Part shown: positions 1-6,893 of the stretch, piece by piece
How the letters are laid out: each line of letters starts with the position of its first letter
How positions within the stretch are numbered: the first letter of the stretch is position 1
Assembly (NCBI GenBank): GCA_003136335.1
Contig: PLEA01000222.1
Span: forward strand, 3,966 to 16,597
Length of the DNA stretch: 12,632 bases
Direction: 5' to 3'
DNA from: Acidobacteriaceae bacterium
GTDB lineage: Bacteria; Acidobacteriota; Terriglobia; Terriglobales; SbA1
Notes under the pieces: generated by a model
The model's database searches: none
Told to the model about the DNA's origin: nothing
The model's input: only the letters and a program-made list of their open reading frames with translations
Program-made: the position numbers and the translations under genes

Positions 1-31
1 GGTCTCTGCGATCTCGGCGGTTAAGGGCGAC

Positions 32-754
32 TCAGTTCTGGAGGTAGGAATCGATCCAGATCTTGACCTTCTGACGCCGTTCGTCGGCGGTGTCGAACCG
101 CACTCCCAATGACTTGGGCTTGCGCCAGCTCACCACGCCGCGAACGTTGACGCGAGGTAAAGTCATCAAGGAAAACGAGACCTCTACGTTGGTTCCGATC
201 GAAAAGTCTTCGGCACTCTTGAGGGACATGCCCCCGGTACTCAGTTCGATGCTGGACGCGCTGATCCGCCGGCCATCTCCGGCGACCGAGACTTCCGTCA
301 TTACCGGAATGCGCACGTAGCGCCGGAATTCATGGAGCACGAGCATCCGCGTGGCGCGCACCAGTTTCAGGGCTGCGGGCCGTTCCAGAGGTTCGCTAAA
401 TATGGCATTGATGCCGTATTTCGAGTAGCGCATGCATTCCTGCGCATTGCCGCCCAAGCCATAAATGATGCAACGGCTATTTGACGGGGAACTGCGGGCC
501 GCTCCCATCACAGCCTCGGCGCCGTCGCCCAGGCTCAGGACGCAAGCTTCGAACTTCTCTTTGTGCAGGCGCTCGGCAGCGTTGGAAGTCATGACCACGG
601 TTTCAATGTTGAACTGCCGGAAGCATTCGGCTAGTAGAGCACGGGAAGACTCGTTCAAGCCTACCAGTGCGGTGCGGGCGGCTGCCTTGCGGTGGGCATG
701 GGCTGGGGCGAAGGTAGTAGCGAAAGCTTTATCCATAGCGAGGGAAGACTCCAC
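32..754 (-). CDS. PilZ-domain protein with N-terminal receiver-like region
   Basis: A 240-residue soluble protein with no signal peptide or membrane segment. Residues 27-135 read like a degenerate response-regulator receiver fold: alternating hydrophobic strands such as TALVGL and EACVLSL, but no clear phospho-acceptor Asp. Residues 143-238 are a PilZ domain, the family that binds cyclic di-GMP through an RxxxR motif followed by (D/N)xSxxG. RxxxR is present as R144-R148 (RRYVR). The second motif reads E170-L-S172-T-G-G175, so the usual Asp/Asn is a Glu. The role is probably as a c-di-GMP-responsive adaptor, with target unknown. The reading frame opens at a GTG at 752-754, but an in-frame ATG at 734-736 (residue 7) is an equally plausible start; neither has a strong Shine-Dalgarno. 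The gene stands alone on the minus strand downstream of acpP-fabF, 186 nt away. The domain call is firm; ligand binding is inference. Confidence 0.85.
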   Translation of the reverse strand: MESSLAMDKAFATTFAPAHAHRKAAARTALVGLNESSRALLAECFRQFNIETVVMTSNAAERLHKEKFEACVLSLGDGAEAVMGAARSSPSNSRCIIYGLGGNAQECMRYSKYGINAIFSEPLERPAALKLVRATRMLVLHEFRRYVRIPVMTEVSVAGDGRRISASSIELSTGGMSLKSAEDFSIGTNVEVSFSLMTLPRVNVRGVVSWRKPKSLGVRFDTADERRQKVKIWIDSYLQN

Positions 755-940
755 TTTCAGAACCCATTGTGAAGACGCTTCCCCTTACAGGAAAGACACA
801 AAGGACCAACACTGGAAGTACCAAAGTGTCGTTACTTTTTCGGAGGGCGCGGGAGACGGGACATTACGCAGCAGAACATTTGTGGAATGAAGAACTTGGG
901 GCGCACGGCGGGAAGAGGGAAAATCCCCCCAGCGTGAACT

Positions 941-2179
941 TTATTCGCTCCAGCGCCGGAACAGCAAGGCCCCATTGGTCCCGCCGAAGCCAAACGAGTT
1001 CGACATGGCGTATTCGAGTTTCGCCTTGCGCGCCTGGTTGGGGACCAAGTCCATGCCCGCGGTGTCGGGATCGGGATTCTCCAAGTTGATGGTTGGAGGC
1101 AGAATCTGATCGCGCAATGCCAACACGGTAATGCCCGCCTCGAGTCCCCCGGCGCCGCCCAGCAGGTGCCCAGTCATCGACTTCGTGGAACTCACCGCAA
1201 CCCTGCGAGCGCCAAAAAAATTGCGGATGGCATGCGCCTCGAGCGTGTCGCCGATCGGCGTCGAGGTGCCATGAGCATTGACATATCCCACCACGTCGGG
1301 AGTAACGCCCGCATCGCGCACCGCGTTGCGCATGACGCGGAATCCGCCTTCGTGTTCCGGCGCAGGCTGCGTCATGTGGTAAGCATCGCCGCTCATGCCA
1401 TATCCCGCGATCTCCGCCAGGATGCGGGCGCCGCGCTTGCGGGCGAATTCCAACTCCTCCAGGATCACGATGCCCGCGCCTTCGCCCATCACGAAACCGT
1501 CGCGGTCGCGATCCCAGGGACGGCTGGCCTTTTCCGGGGCGTCGTTGCGCGTGGAGAGCGCGCGCATGGCGGCGAACCCGCCCACGCCCATGGGAGTGAT
1601 CGCGGCTTCGGCGCCGCCCGCAATCATCACATCCGCGTCGTTGTGCTGGATGATCCGGAAAGAATCTCCAATGGAATGTGCGCTGGTGGTGCAGGCCGTC
1701 GCAGTCGCCTCGTTCGGACCCTTGGCGCCGAAACGCATGGAAACCTGCCCGGCCGCAAGATTCACAATGGCGGCCGGAATAAAGAATGGAGAAATCTTTC
1801 GCGGCCCGCCTTCCATTAGCGCAGTGTGTTCTCGTTCGATGATGTCGAACCCCCCGATCCCCGACCCGATGTGAACGCCGACGCGCTCGTCATTCTCCGG
1901 GGTAACCTTCAGCTCTGACATTTTGAAGGCTTCATCGGCGGCGGCGATCGCCACATGAATGAAGCGTCCCATCTTCTTGACTTCTTTTTTTTCAATGAAA
2001 TTCAGGGGATCGAAGTTCTTGACCTCGGCAGCAATCTGACAGGCAAAAGCAGTGGGATCGAAGCGGGTGATGCGGCCCACACCGCTCTTGCCGGCAAGCA
2101 GGGCCTTCCACACCACGTCGGTGGTATTGCCCACGCCACAGATCAAGCCCAGGCCTGTAACTACGACCCTGCGTCCCAA
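941..2179 (-). CDS. fabF: 3-oxoacyl-[acyl-carrier-protein] synthase II (FabF)
   Basis: FabF condenses malonyl-ACP with an acyl-ACP in the elongation step of type II fatty-acid synthesis in the cytoplasm, and is the enzyme that extends C16:1 to C18:1 in bacteria. The protein is 412 residues, the normal length, and is collinear with the thiolase-fold family throughout. The Cys-His-His triad is visible: C163 in TACTTSAHS, H303 in NAHGTSTPIGD, and H338 in KSMTGHLLGGAGG. The C-terminal SNSFGFGGTN loop (392-402) is intact. Translation starts at a TTG (2179-2177) directly abutting the acpP stop TAG (2182-2180), with a GGGGA just upstream inside acpP, so the two genes are probably translationally coupled. 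There is no fabD or fabG beside it. Family assignment is very secure; FabF rather than FabB is chosen from overall sequence and the acpP neighbour. Confidence 0.97.
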   Translation of the reverse strand: MGRRVVVTGLGLICGVGNTTDVVWKALLAGKSGVGRITRFDPTAFACQIAAEVKNFDPLNFIEKKEVKKMGRFIHVAIAAADEAFKMSELKVTPENDERVGVHIGSGIGGFDIIEREHTALMEGGPRKISPFFIPAAIVNLAAGQVSMRFGAKGPNEATATACTTSAHSIGDSFRIIQHNDADVMIAGGAEAAITPMGVGGFAAMRALSTRNDAPEKASRPWDRDRDGFVMGEGAGIVILEELEFARKRGARILAEIAGYGMSGDAYHMTQPAPEHEGGFRVMRNAVRDAGVTPDVVGYVNAHGTSTPIGDTLEAHAIRNFFGARRVAVSSTKSMTGHLLGGAGGLEAGITVLALRDQILPPTINLENPDPDTAGMDLVPNQARKAKLEYAMSNSFGFGGTNGALLFRRWSE

Positions 2180-2425
2180 CTATTTCCCCGCTTTCGCGTG
2201 CTTGCCGATGTAGTCCACCGCGTCCTGCACGGTACGAATCTTCTCCGCGTCCTCGTCAGGGATCTCGATGTCGAAGGCCTCTTCGAAAGCCATGACCAGT
2301 TCCACGGTGTCCAGCGAGTCCGCGCCCAGGTCGTCCACGAACGACGCGCTGGAAGTGACTTCGCCCTCATCCACTCCCAACTGCTCCACGATAATCTGCT
2401 TTACCTTCTCGTCAACGGCTGCCAT
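2180..2425 (-). CDS. acpP: Acyl carrier protein
   Basis: A small acidic carrier that holds growing acyl chains as thioesters on a 4'-phosphopantetheine arm during fatty-acid synthesis. The 81-residue protein is the standard length. The attachment site is the DSL motif in [15 protein letters not shown], with Ser37 as the modified residue, and the helix II/III sequence [16 protein letters not shown] is typical. The acpS gene at 9920-10297 encodes the enzyme expected to modify Ser37. A good Shine-Dalgarno (GAGGA on the minus strand, 2435-2431) lies 5 nt before the ATG. It is the first gene of an acpP-fabF unit, and its TAG stop touches the TTG start of fabF. It is divergent from dtd across a 331-nt intergenic region holding a candidate promoter. 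Confidence 0.97.
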   Translation of the reverse strand: MAAVDEKVKQIIVEQLGVDEGEVTSSASFVDDLGADSLDTVELVMAFEEAFDIEIPDEDAEKIRTVQDAVDYIGKHAKAGK

Positions 2426-2570
2426 GTTTTTCCTCGCTTGCCTCGATTAGATTTGAATTCGGATTCTTCGGTTGCGCAATCGCAGGTCATATTTTCTGGT
2501 GGCTCGGGCTTGGGCCCTTCACAACTCTGGTACTGGTTACGCACTGCGATACGAAAAAAGGCGAGTGTGT

Positions 2571-2600
2571 AGTGTAATTGTCCCGGTGAATTAGTGTAAA
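2571..2600 (-). promoter_or_regulatory. Candidate sigma-70-type promoter for acpP-fabF
   Basis: Read on the minus strand, TTTACA (2600-2595) and TACACT (2576-2571) are separated by 18 nt, close to the housekeeping -35/-10 consensus and spacing. Initiation near 2564 would give a leader of about 140 nt before the acpP ATG. This is pattern matching only. Confidence 0.35.
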
Positions 2601-2744
2601 GGAAGGACTCTGCCGCTTCTGGCACAGCCTCGGTTGACTTGGGATTGCACTCTTGAATCCTAAAGGCTGGCCGTTGCCGGGGTCAAACGTTCGGGCGGGT
2701 TATGATGGGCCGGGGTGCACCCATTTGCAGTCCACGGGAGAGGC

Positions 2745-2750
2745 GAGGAA
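2745..2750 (+). promoter_or_regulatory. Ribosome-binding site deciding the dtd start
   Basis: GAGGAA lies 6 nt before the ATG at 2757. It selects this start over the in-frame GTG at 2715, which would add 14 residues ahead of the conserved MRAVVQRV N-terminus. Confidence 0.75.
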
Positions 2751-2756
2751 AGTCGT

Positions 2757-3206
2757 ATGCGTGCCGTCGTGCAGCGCGTCAGCCGCGCCAAGGTTACCGT
2801 CAACGAACAGACCAGCGGCGAGATCGGCCTGGGATTACTGGTTCTGCTGGCCGTCGGACACGAAGACACCGAGAGGGATGCAACGTACCTCGCTGAGAAA
2901 ATCTCCGGCCTCCGCATCTTCGAAGACCAAGACGGAAAGATGAATCGCAGCGTGCAAGACGTGGGCGGCAGCGTGCTCGCGGTCTCGCAGTTCACTTTGT
3001 ACGGAGACGTGCGCCGCGGCAAGCGCCCGTCGTTCGATGCCGCCGCTTCGCCTGACCATGCGCGGCAACTCTATGAGTTTTTTGTCCAGCGCATTCAGGC
3101 GGCAGGCCTGCGCTGCGAAACCGGCCGCTTCCAGGAAATGATGCAGGTGGAACTGGTGAATCAGGGGCCGGTCACGATCCTGCTGGATTCCCGCAAGGTT
3201 TTCTAG
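2757..3206 (+). CDS. dtd: D-aminoacyl-tRNA deacylase (Dtd)
   Basis: Dtd hydrolyses the ester bond of D-aminoacyl-tRNAs (classically D-Tyr-tRNA) and of Gly mischarged on tRNA-Ala, a cytoplasmic proofreading step that keeps D-amino acids out of proteins. The product is 149 residues, normal for the family, and starts with the classic [15 protein letters not shown]. The two signature motifs that build the active site across the dimer are present: SQFTLYG (77-83) and NQGPVT (135-140, the family NxGPxT). The start is fixed by the GAGGAA at 2745-2750 and by homology; a longer frame from GTG 2715 is not favoured. It is transcribed divergently from acpP and is followed by 248 nt before the next gene, so it is probably monocistronic. 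Confidence 0.97.
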   Translation: MRAVVQRVSRAKVTVNEQTSGEIGLGLLVLLAVGHEDTERDATYLAEKISGLRIFEDQDGKMNRSVQDVGGSVLAVSQFTLYGDVRRGKRPSFDAAASPDHARQLYEFFVQRIQAAGLRCETGRFQEMMQVELVNQGPVTILLDSRKVF

Positions 3207-3442
3207 AACGGTCCATCCCTTGCCATTCGTGCAGGCGATCGCGTTCGAGGTCCAGGATTTTTCGACCCGAGGAGTTGCGGTATACGGTCTAAAGCCGCGT
3301 CAGTTAGGGGGTTCCGCGTAGGCAGAATGTCCTCGACCAAACCGCAGATTTGCACTATCTTCCGTCGCTCTTGCGCGTAATCGTTCTGTCTACGGCCTTT
3401 TCCTTTTGGCCCAGAACGTGCTTGATGCATCTTAAGGTTCGC

Positions 3443-3448
3443 GAGGAG
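3443..3448 (+). promoter_or_regulatory. Ribosome-binding site supporting a GTG start at 3455
   Basis: GAGGAG is 6 nt before a GTG at 3455 that begins a protein with a plausible signal peptide. It favours this start over the upstream in-frame ATGs at 3350 and 3425, which lack such a site, and over the ATG at 3479. Confidence 0.6.
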
Positions 3449-3454
3449 TGCAAA

Positions 3455-4204
3455 GTGGGCGTGGGTAACCAGTGGGTAATGAATGGGGCGTTGATTGCGC
3501 TGCTCTGCTCCGTCGGAGTTGCTCAGAAGTCTTCAACCCCGGGAACGATGCCGCTCGACGCGATCATCCAGTCGATGCAAAAGGCGCAAGCGGCGGTCCG
3601 CCCACAAGCCTCGTATCAGATTATTCGGGAGTATCGCCTGTTCGGGGCGAAGGATTCGAAAGCCGATTCCGAGGTAGTGGCAGAAGTCAATTTCAGGCCA
3701 CCCGCTTCCGAAGGCTACACGATTCAGAAGTACTCCGGCAGCAACCGAGGGCCGCAACTTGTGCGCAGTGTTCTAGACCACGAGGCCGAAGTAACATCCA
3801 AGAACAATCAAGTCCGCAGCGCCATCAGCAGCGATAACTACAGGTTCAGCTATATAGGCGCGGCGATGCTAGAAGGACAACCCTGTTACGTCTTGGGATT
3901 AACACCCAAGCGAACCGACAAAGACCTGATCTCCGGAGAAGTCTGGGTCGACAAGCATTCGTTCTTGGTTCGCCAAGTCCAGGGAGAGGTCGAAAAAACG
4001 CCTTCCTGGTGGCTAAAAACAGTTCGCATCAAGCTTGTATTTGCCGATCTCGATGGAATCTGGGTGCAAAAGAGCATGGAAGCGATCGCAGATGTGCGAA
4101 TTGTTGGCGCACATACGTTGACGTCCCGCATTCTGGATTACCGGAGAGAGGACGAGGTCGCTGCAACCCCTCTGCCCGGAGGTTCCATGCTTCGGAAACG
4201 ATAG
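3455..4204 (+). CDS. Secreted LolA-like outer-membrane lipoprotein-sorting family protein
   Basis: From the GTG at 3455 this is a 249-residue protein. Residues 9-23 form a hydrophobic segment (NGALIALLCSVGVA) ending in an Ala-x-Ala-like site before QKSST, so a Sec signal peptide cleaved after about residue 23 is likely, with no lipobox Cys. The mature part is a beta-rich domain with LEGQPCYVLGLTPK (139-152), GEVWVDKHSFLVRQVQGEVE (161-180) and the C-terminal LDYR segment. This resembles the LolA_like families (outer membrane lipoprotein-sorting proteins), in which a half-open beta-barrel binds lipid or lipoprotein acyl chains in the periplasm. The family is often expanded as paralogues of unknown individual function, so I assign no specific role. 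It lies between dtd and a PilT-like ATPase, 248 and 321 nt from each, with no clear operon partner. The family call is by overall pattern; moderate certainty. Confidence 0.7.
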   Translation: MGVGNQWVMNGALIALLCSVGVAQKSSTPGTMPLDAIIQSMQKAQAAVRPQASYQIIREYRLFGAKDSKADSEVVAEVNFRPPASEGYTIQKYSGSNRGPQLVRSVLDHEAEVTSKNNQVRSAISSDNYRFSYIGAAMLEGQPCYVLGLTPKRTDKDLISGEVWVDKHSFLVRQVQGEVEKTPSWWLKTVRIKLVFADLDGIWVQKSMEAIADVRIVGAHTLTSRILDYRREDEVAATPLPGGSMLRKR

Positions 4205-4525
4205 CGACAATCAAGGGGCAATTGCTGGGTTTACCGGATCTGGACCTACCTGCTGAAAAATCATGCTTAGCCTGCCGATGGCTGCGCGGCTGATGTCATT
4301 GAAAGCGAAAAAACCAAGAACAGGCACGTTAGTTATCTTGCCGGTTCCCATTTCCTCAGTCATGCTCGGGAAGATGTGGAAAAGTTGCGAATGGCTTGCC
4401 GCATTGCTTGGTGACATCGCTATAGCCTTAGCAGAAACTCACACAAAAACCAGCAGGCGCTCTCAGCACGACCGGCGGCCTCTGAGACACTAAATCTCCT
4501 CTAAACGTTAGGAAAGGATCCCAGG
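4205..4525 (+). other. Intergenic region without a recognisable gene
   Basis: This 321-nt stretch lies between the LolA-like gene and the PilT-like gene. Short open frames exist on both strands (for example 4263-4493 plus and 4211-4417 minus), but they show no family signature and overlap one another on opposite strands. It presumably contains the promoter of the downstream ATPase: TTGCCG (4397-4402) and TATAGC (4422-4427) are a weak pair with a 19-nt spacer. I see no terminator-like hairpin with a T-tract after the LolA-like stop codon. Confidence 0.5.
4510..4517 (+). promoter_or_regulatory. Ribosome-binding site for the GTG start at 4526
   Basis: AGGAAAGG lies 8 nt before a GTG at 4526. 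It supports the non-ATG start and the full 386-residue reading of the ATPase. Confidence 0.6.
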
Positions 4526-5686
4526 GTGGAAACTGCAGCTAAGAAAGCCCCGACGCCTGTCGCTTCGGTATCTAAGCCGATTCCGACCCCGGCCCTATTG
4601 CTGGCCATGCTTGGCGTCTCCAGCAAGGTGAGTGACCTTATCCTGTCGCCGGGCAGCTTTCCAATGGTGGAACTCTCCGGCAAATTAACTCCGGTCAAAA
4701 TCTCTGGAATGGCGCCGTTAACTCCCGAGGACACTCGCCGCATTGCCTACGAATTGATCGACGGCAACAAGCAGGCCACCGACTCATTGCAGAATCTGGG
4801 ATCGTGCGACATCTCGTATCGTGTGCCGGGGCAATGCCGGTTTCGGGTAAACATATTTCAACAGCGCGGCAGCCATGCCATTGTAATGCGCGTAATACCT
4901 CAGGTCATTCCCACTCTCGCCGCCCTGAACCTGCCGCCGCAACTGGGCGAAATCGCGGACCTCCAAAATGGAATCGTTCTGGTAACCGGCCCCACCGGAT
5001 CGGGGAAATCCTCTACGTTAGCCGCGGTGCTTGATCGGATCAATGAGAGCCACGCCTATCACATTTTGACGATTGAGGACCCCATCGAGTTCATGCATCG
5101 GCACAAGCGCTCAATCGTTCACCAGCGGGAACTGCACAGTGACACGCCCAGCTTTGCGCTCGCTCTGCGGGCCGCATTGCGACAGGCTCCCAAAGTCATT
5201 CTTGTAGGCGAAATGCGAGACAAAGAGACCATCGAAATCGCACTGGAGGCGGCGGAAACGGGCCACCTGGTTCTTTCCACTCTTCATACCATTGACGCCT
5301 CGAAAACCGTGGAGCGAATCATTGGAGCTTTTCCGATGGCAGAACAACACACCATTCGCAACCGCTTGGCGAAGAGTTTCCGGGCAATTATTTCCCAGCG
5401 TCTGATACCGCGAAAAGACGGAAGTGGGCGCGTGGCGATCATAGAAATTCTGAAATCAACCCTTCGGACGCGTGAGTATATAGAAAAGGGCGAGCAGGAC
5501 GGCAAGACGCTTCTCGAAGCGATGACAGATGGGGATACCGAAGGGATGCAGCACTTCGATGGCGAGATCGAAAAACTCGTCCGCTCTGGTGTCATGGAGA
5601 TCAGTACTGGACTCGCCTATGCTACGAATCCTGGTAACTTGCGGCTGCTGCTGACAGACATAGGTAGTGCTCCAACCGAAGGTTAG
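4526..5686 (+). CDS. PilT/PilU-type secretion or pilus-retraction ATPase
   Basis: A hexameric-type GSPII_E/PilT-family ATPase, 386 residues, which would sit at the inner-membrane base of a type IV pilus and power fibre disassembly. Residues 1-27 are an Ala/Pro-rich extension, then a PAS-like N-terminal domain (about 28-125), then the RecA-like core. Visible motifs: Walker A GPTGSGKS (155-162), Asp box LTIEDPIEF (181-189), Walker B VILVGEMRD (224-232) with Glu229, and His box HLVLSTLHT (247-255). The usual N-terminal DLHL is DLIL (37-40). The PilT AIRE motif region reads STLRTREYIEKGE (311-323), and the end (TEGMQHFDGEIEKLVRSG, 338-355) looks more PilU-like. GTG start with a good Shine-Dalgarno. 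No pilB, pilC, pilA or pilM genes adjoin it, so it is an orphan; the PilZ protein at 32-754 is 4 kb away on the other strand. The family is certain, the pilT versus pilU assignment is not. Confidence 0.9.
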   Translation: METAAKKAPTPVASVSKPIPTPALLLAMLGVSSKVSDLILSPGSFPMVELSGKLTPVKISGMAPLTPEDTRRIAYELIDGNKQATDSLQNLGSCDISYRVPGQCRFRVNIFQQRGSHAIVMRVIPQVIPTLAALNLPPQLGEIADLQNGIVLVTGPTGSGKSSTLAAVLDRINESHAYHILTIEDPIEFMHRHKRSIVHQRELHSDTPSFALALRAALRQAPKVILVGEMRDKETIEIALEAAETGHLVLSTLHTIDASKTVERIIGAFPMAEQHTIRNRLAKSFRAIISQRLIPRKDGSGRVAIIEILKSTLRTREYIEKGEQDGKTLLEAMTDGDTEGMQHFDGEIEKLVRSGVMEISTGLAYATNPGNLRLLLTDIGSAPTEG

Positions 5687-5772
5687 CGCCTCCAGTTTGC
5701 TGCTTGATGTGCCACACCAAAACAAGTTTGCCGACAGATTCTGCCGGATGTATTTCTGGCTGTCGAATTTCC

Positions 5773-5891
5773 TGCCGGTGCTCTCGCCCGACATGTCACT
5801 AATTTGCCCAATCCGATGGAAAAGGAAGAGTAGCACCGGCATCTTGCCGGCTGTCTCGAGTGCGTCTTGCACTCGGTGCCGCGGGCTACTC
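5773..5891. repeat. Multi-stem palindromic element between convergent genes
   Basis: A nested set of inverted repeats fills most of the gap between the pilT-like stop and the folP stop. The outer stem is GAGTAGC (5828-5834) with GCTACTC (5885-5891). Inside are two hairpins: CCGGCA / TGCCGG (5836-5841 with 5845-5850, loop TCT) and CGAGTGC / GCACTCG (5857-5863 with 5869-5875, loop GTCTT). In addition TGCCGGTGCT (5773-5782) is an exact inverted copy of AGCACCGGCA (5832-5841). The right end is 6 nt from the folP stop. It could be a bidirectional terminator, although there is no T-tract, or a dispersed palindromic (REP/MITE-like) element. The structure is directly visible; function and copy number are not. 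Confidence 0.7.
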
Positions 5892-5897
5892 CTGGCT

Positions 5898-6842
5898 CTA
5901 GCGCGCTAGCAAAATCGCGTCCGCGATGCGCGCCGCGTCCACCGCCGCCTTGACGTCATGAGTCCGCAAAATGTGGGTGCCCTTGAGAATCAGAGCGGTC
6001 TCCGTCGCAACCGTTCCATAGAGGCGGCCCTCGGGCGGAACATCTTTCCCGTCTTTGCCCAGTGTCCGCCCAATAAAGGATTTCCGTGAAGTGCCCGCCA
6101 GCAGCGGAAATCCCGCAGCCTGCAATTCGCCGAAACGGCACAGCAACGGATAGTTCTCCTCGAAACGTTTTCCGAATCCGAAGCCGGGATCGAGCACGAT
6201 CCGCTCGCGCCGTATCCCCGCCTGCACCGCTCTTTCAGCCCACTCCTTGAGTTCACATTTCACCAGTAACACAATGTCACCCGCTGGCGACAGCGTGCGC
6301 CATTCTTCCGGACGCCCACGCATGTGCATCAAAACCGCACCGCATTTAAGCGCGGCAATCGTCTTCACCATCTCCGCATCCCAGCGGAATCCACTGACAT
6401 CGTTTACGATCTCGGCTCCAGCGTCCACCGCCGCGCGGGCGACAGCCGCCTTGTAAGTGTCAATGGAGAGCACTGCAGTGGGATGTTTCTTTTTCAATGC
6501 GGCCACGACCGGGAGCACACGCTTTAGCTCCTCGTCCGCGCTCACGGCAGGCGCCCCGGTGGCCGACTCGAGGTTCGCCGCCATAGCTTTCTTCGTCTCC
6601 GCTGGTCGCGCAGCGCCCGCATCGACGCGCGCTCCGGGACGCGTGGACTCGCCACCAAGGTCAAGTATGTCGGCTCCCTCGTCCAGCAATCTCTGCGCAT
6701 GTTCGATTGCCTTGTCGCGGTCCAGAAACTGACTACCGTCGGAAAACGAATCAGGAGTGACGTTGACGATGCCCATGATCAGCGTGCGCTTGCCGAGTTC
6801 CAGCGAGCGCGCCCCAAGATTCCATTGAAATACCGATCTCAT
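5898..6842 (-). CDS. folP: Dihydropteroate synthase with an internal loop insertion
   Basis: FolP joins 6-hydroxymethyl-7,8-dihydropterin pyrophosphate to p-aminobenzoate to make 7,8-dihydropteroate in folate synthesis, and is the sulfonamide target. The 314-residue TIM-barrel protein carries all the family landmarks: MGIVNVTPDSFSDG (23-36), DLGGESTRPGA (61-71), SIDTYKAAV (126-134), NDVSGF (147-152), LMHMRG (171-176), LDPGFGFGK (217-225), LLAGTSRKSFIG (247-258) and the C-terminal RTHDVKAA (293-300). It is longer than the usual 270-285 residues because of about 26 extra Ala/Glu-rich residues between GGESTRPGA and VSADEELKRV (residues 72-99). The ATG start has no clear Shine-Dalgarno; a TAGAAT -10-like box ends 8 nt upstream, suggesting a leaderless message. 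It lies 51 nt after the DUF488 gene on the same strand. Confidence 0.96.
   Translation of the reverse strand: MRSVFQWNLGARSLELGKRTLIMGIVNVTPDSFSDGSQFLDRDKAIEHAQRLLDEGADILDLGGESTRPGARVDAGAARPAETKKAMAANLESATGAPAVSADEELKRVLPVVAALKKKHPTAVLSIDTYKAAVARAAVDAGAEIVNDVSGFRWDAEMVKTIAALKCGAVLMHMRGRPEEWRTLSPAGDIVLLVKCELKEWAERAVQAGIRRERIVLDPGFGFGKRFEENYPLLCRFGELQAAGFPLLAGTSRKSFIGRTLGKDGKDVPPEGRLYGTVATETALILKGTHILRTHDVKAAVDAARIADAILLAR
6546..6629 (-). other. In-frame insertion inside folP (loop 2 of dihydropteroate synthase)
   Basis: This segment encodes residues 72-99 of FolP, between two blocks normally separated by only about two residues (E. coli FolP reads STRPGAAEVSVEEEL). It is rich in Ala, Glu and Lys, keeps the frame, and shows no strong palindrome. 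Loop 2 covers the active site in this family. It may be a lineage-specific loop or an old insertion. Confidence 0.7.
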
Positions 6843-6850
6843 GCGGCACG

Positions 6851-6856
6851 ATTCTA
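6851..6856 (-). promoter_or_regulatory. Candidate -10 box for folP, near-leaderless
   Basis: TAGAAT on the minus strand ends 8 nt before the folP ATG, so transcription would start at or next to the start codon. There is no good -35. The site lies in the 51-nt gap after the DUF488 gene. Confidence 0.35.
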
Positions 6857-6893
6857 AATGAAGCAGGCTGGAAGGATTCGGCGCACGATTGCG

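Larger units (their letters stand above)
2426..2756. other. Divergent intergenic region between acpP and dtd
   Basis: This 331-nt stretch separates the divergent acpP and dtd starts. I see no convincing gene: the open frames crossing it have no family resemblance and no ribosome-binding site. It must hold promoters for both directions. For acpP, a -35/-10 pair is proposed at 2571-2600 on the minus strand. For dtd, a TATGAT hexamer at 2701-2706 on the plus strand could be a -10 box about 50 nt before the start codon, but no good -35 lies 16-18 nt upstream of it. The heptamer AGTGTAA occurs twice, at 2571-2577 and 2593-2599, 22 nt apart, inside the proposed acpP promoter. Confidence 0.6.

Noticed and set aside
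1166..1874. Plus-strand open frames opposite fabF
   Set aside because: They are antisense to highly conserved fabF, with low-complexity Ala/Arg composition and no signal for translation.
2401..2625. Minus-strand open frame covering the acpP upstream region
   Set aside because: It overlaps the acpP start in another frame, shows no family pattern and spans the likely acpP promoter and ribosome-binding site.
4263..4493. Possible small gene (76 codons) between the LolA-like and PilT-like genes
   Set aside because: No Shine-Dalgarno before the ATG and no family resemblance, and an equally long frame exists on the opposite strand.
5456..5872. Minus-strand open frame across the pilT-like 3' end and the palindromic element
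   Set aside because: Most of it is antisense to the conserved ATPase C-terminus and the rest is palindrome. No recognisable protein.
5828..5891. Cloverleaf-like shape as a tRNA or selC gene
   Set aside because: Stem lengths do not fit a tRNA, and there is no T-loop TTCGA-type sequence, no anticodon arm of the right size and no CCA end.
6546..6629. FolP insertion as a sul-type acquired resistance allele
   Set aside because: The protein otherwise looks like an ordinary chromosomal DHPS, the site follows GGESTRPG rather than the region where Sul enzymes carry their short insertion, and no mobile-element genes are nearby.
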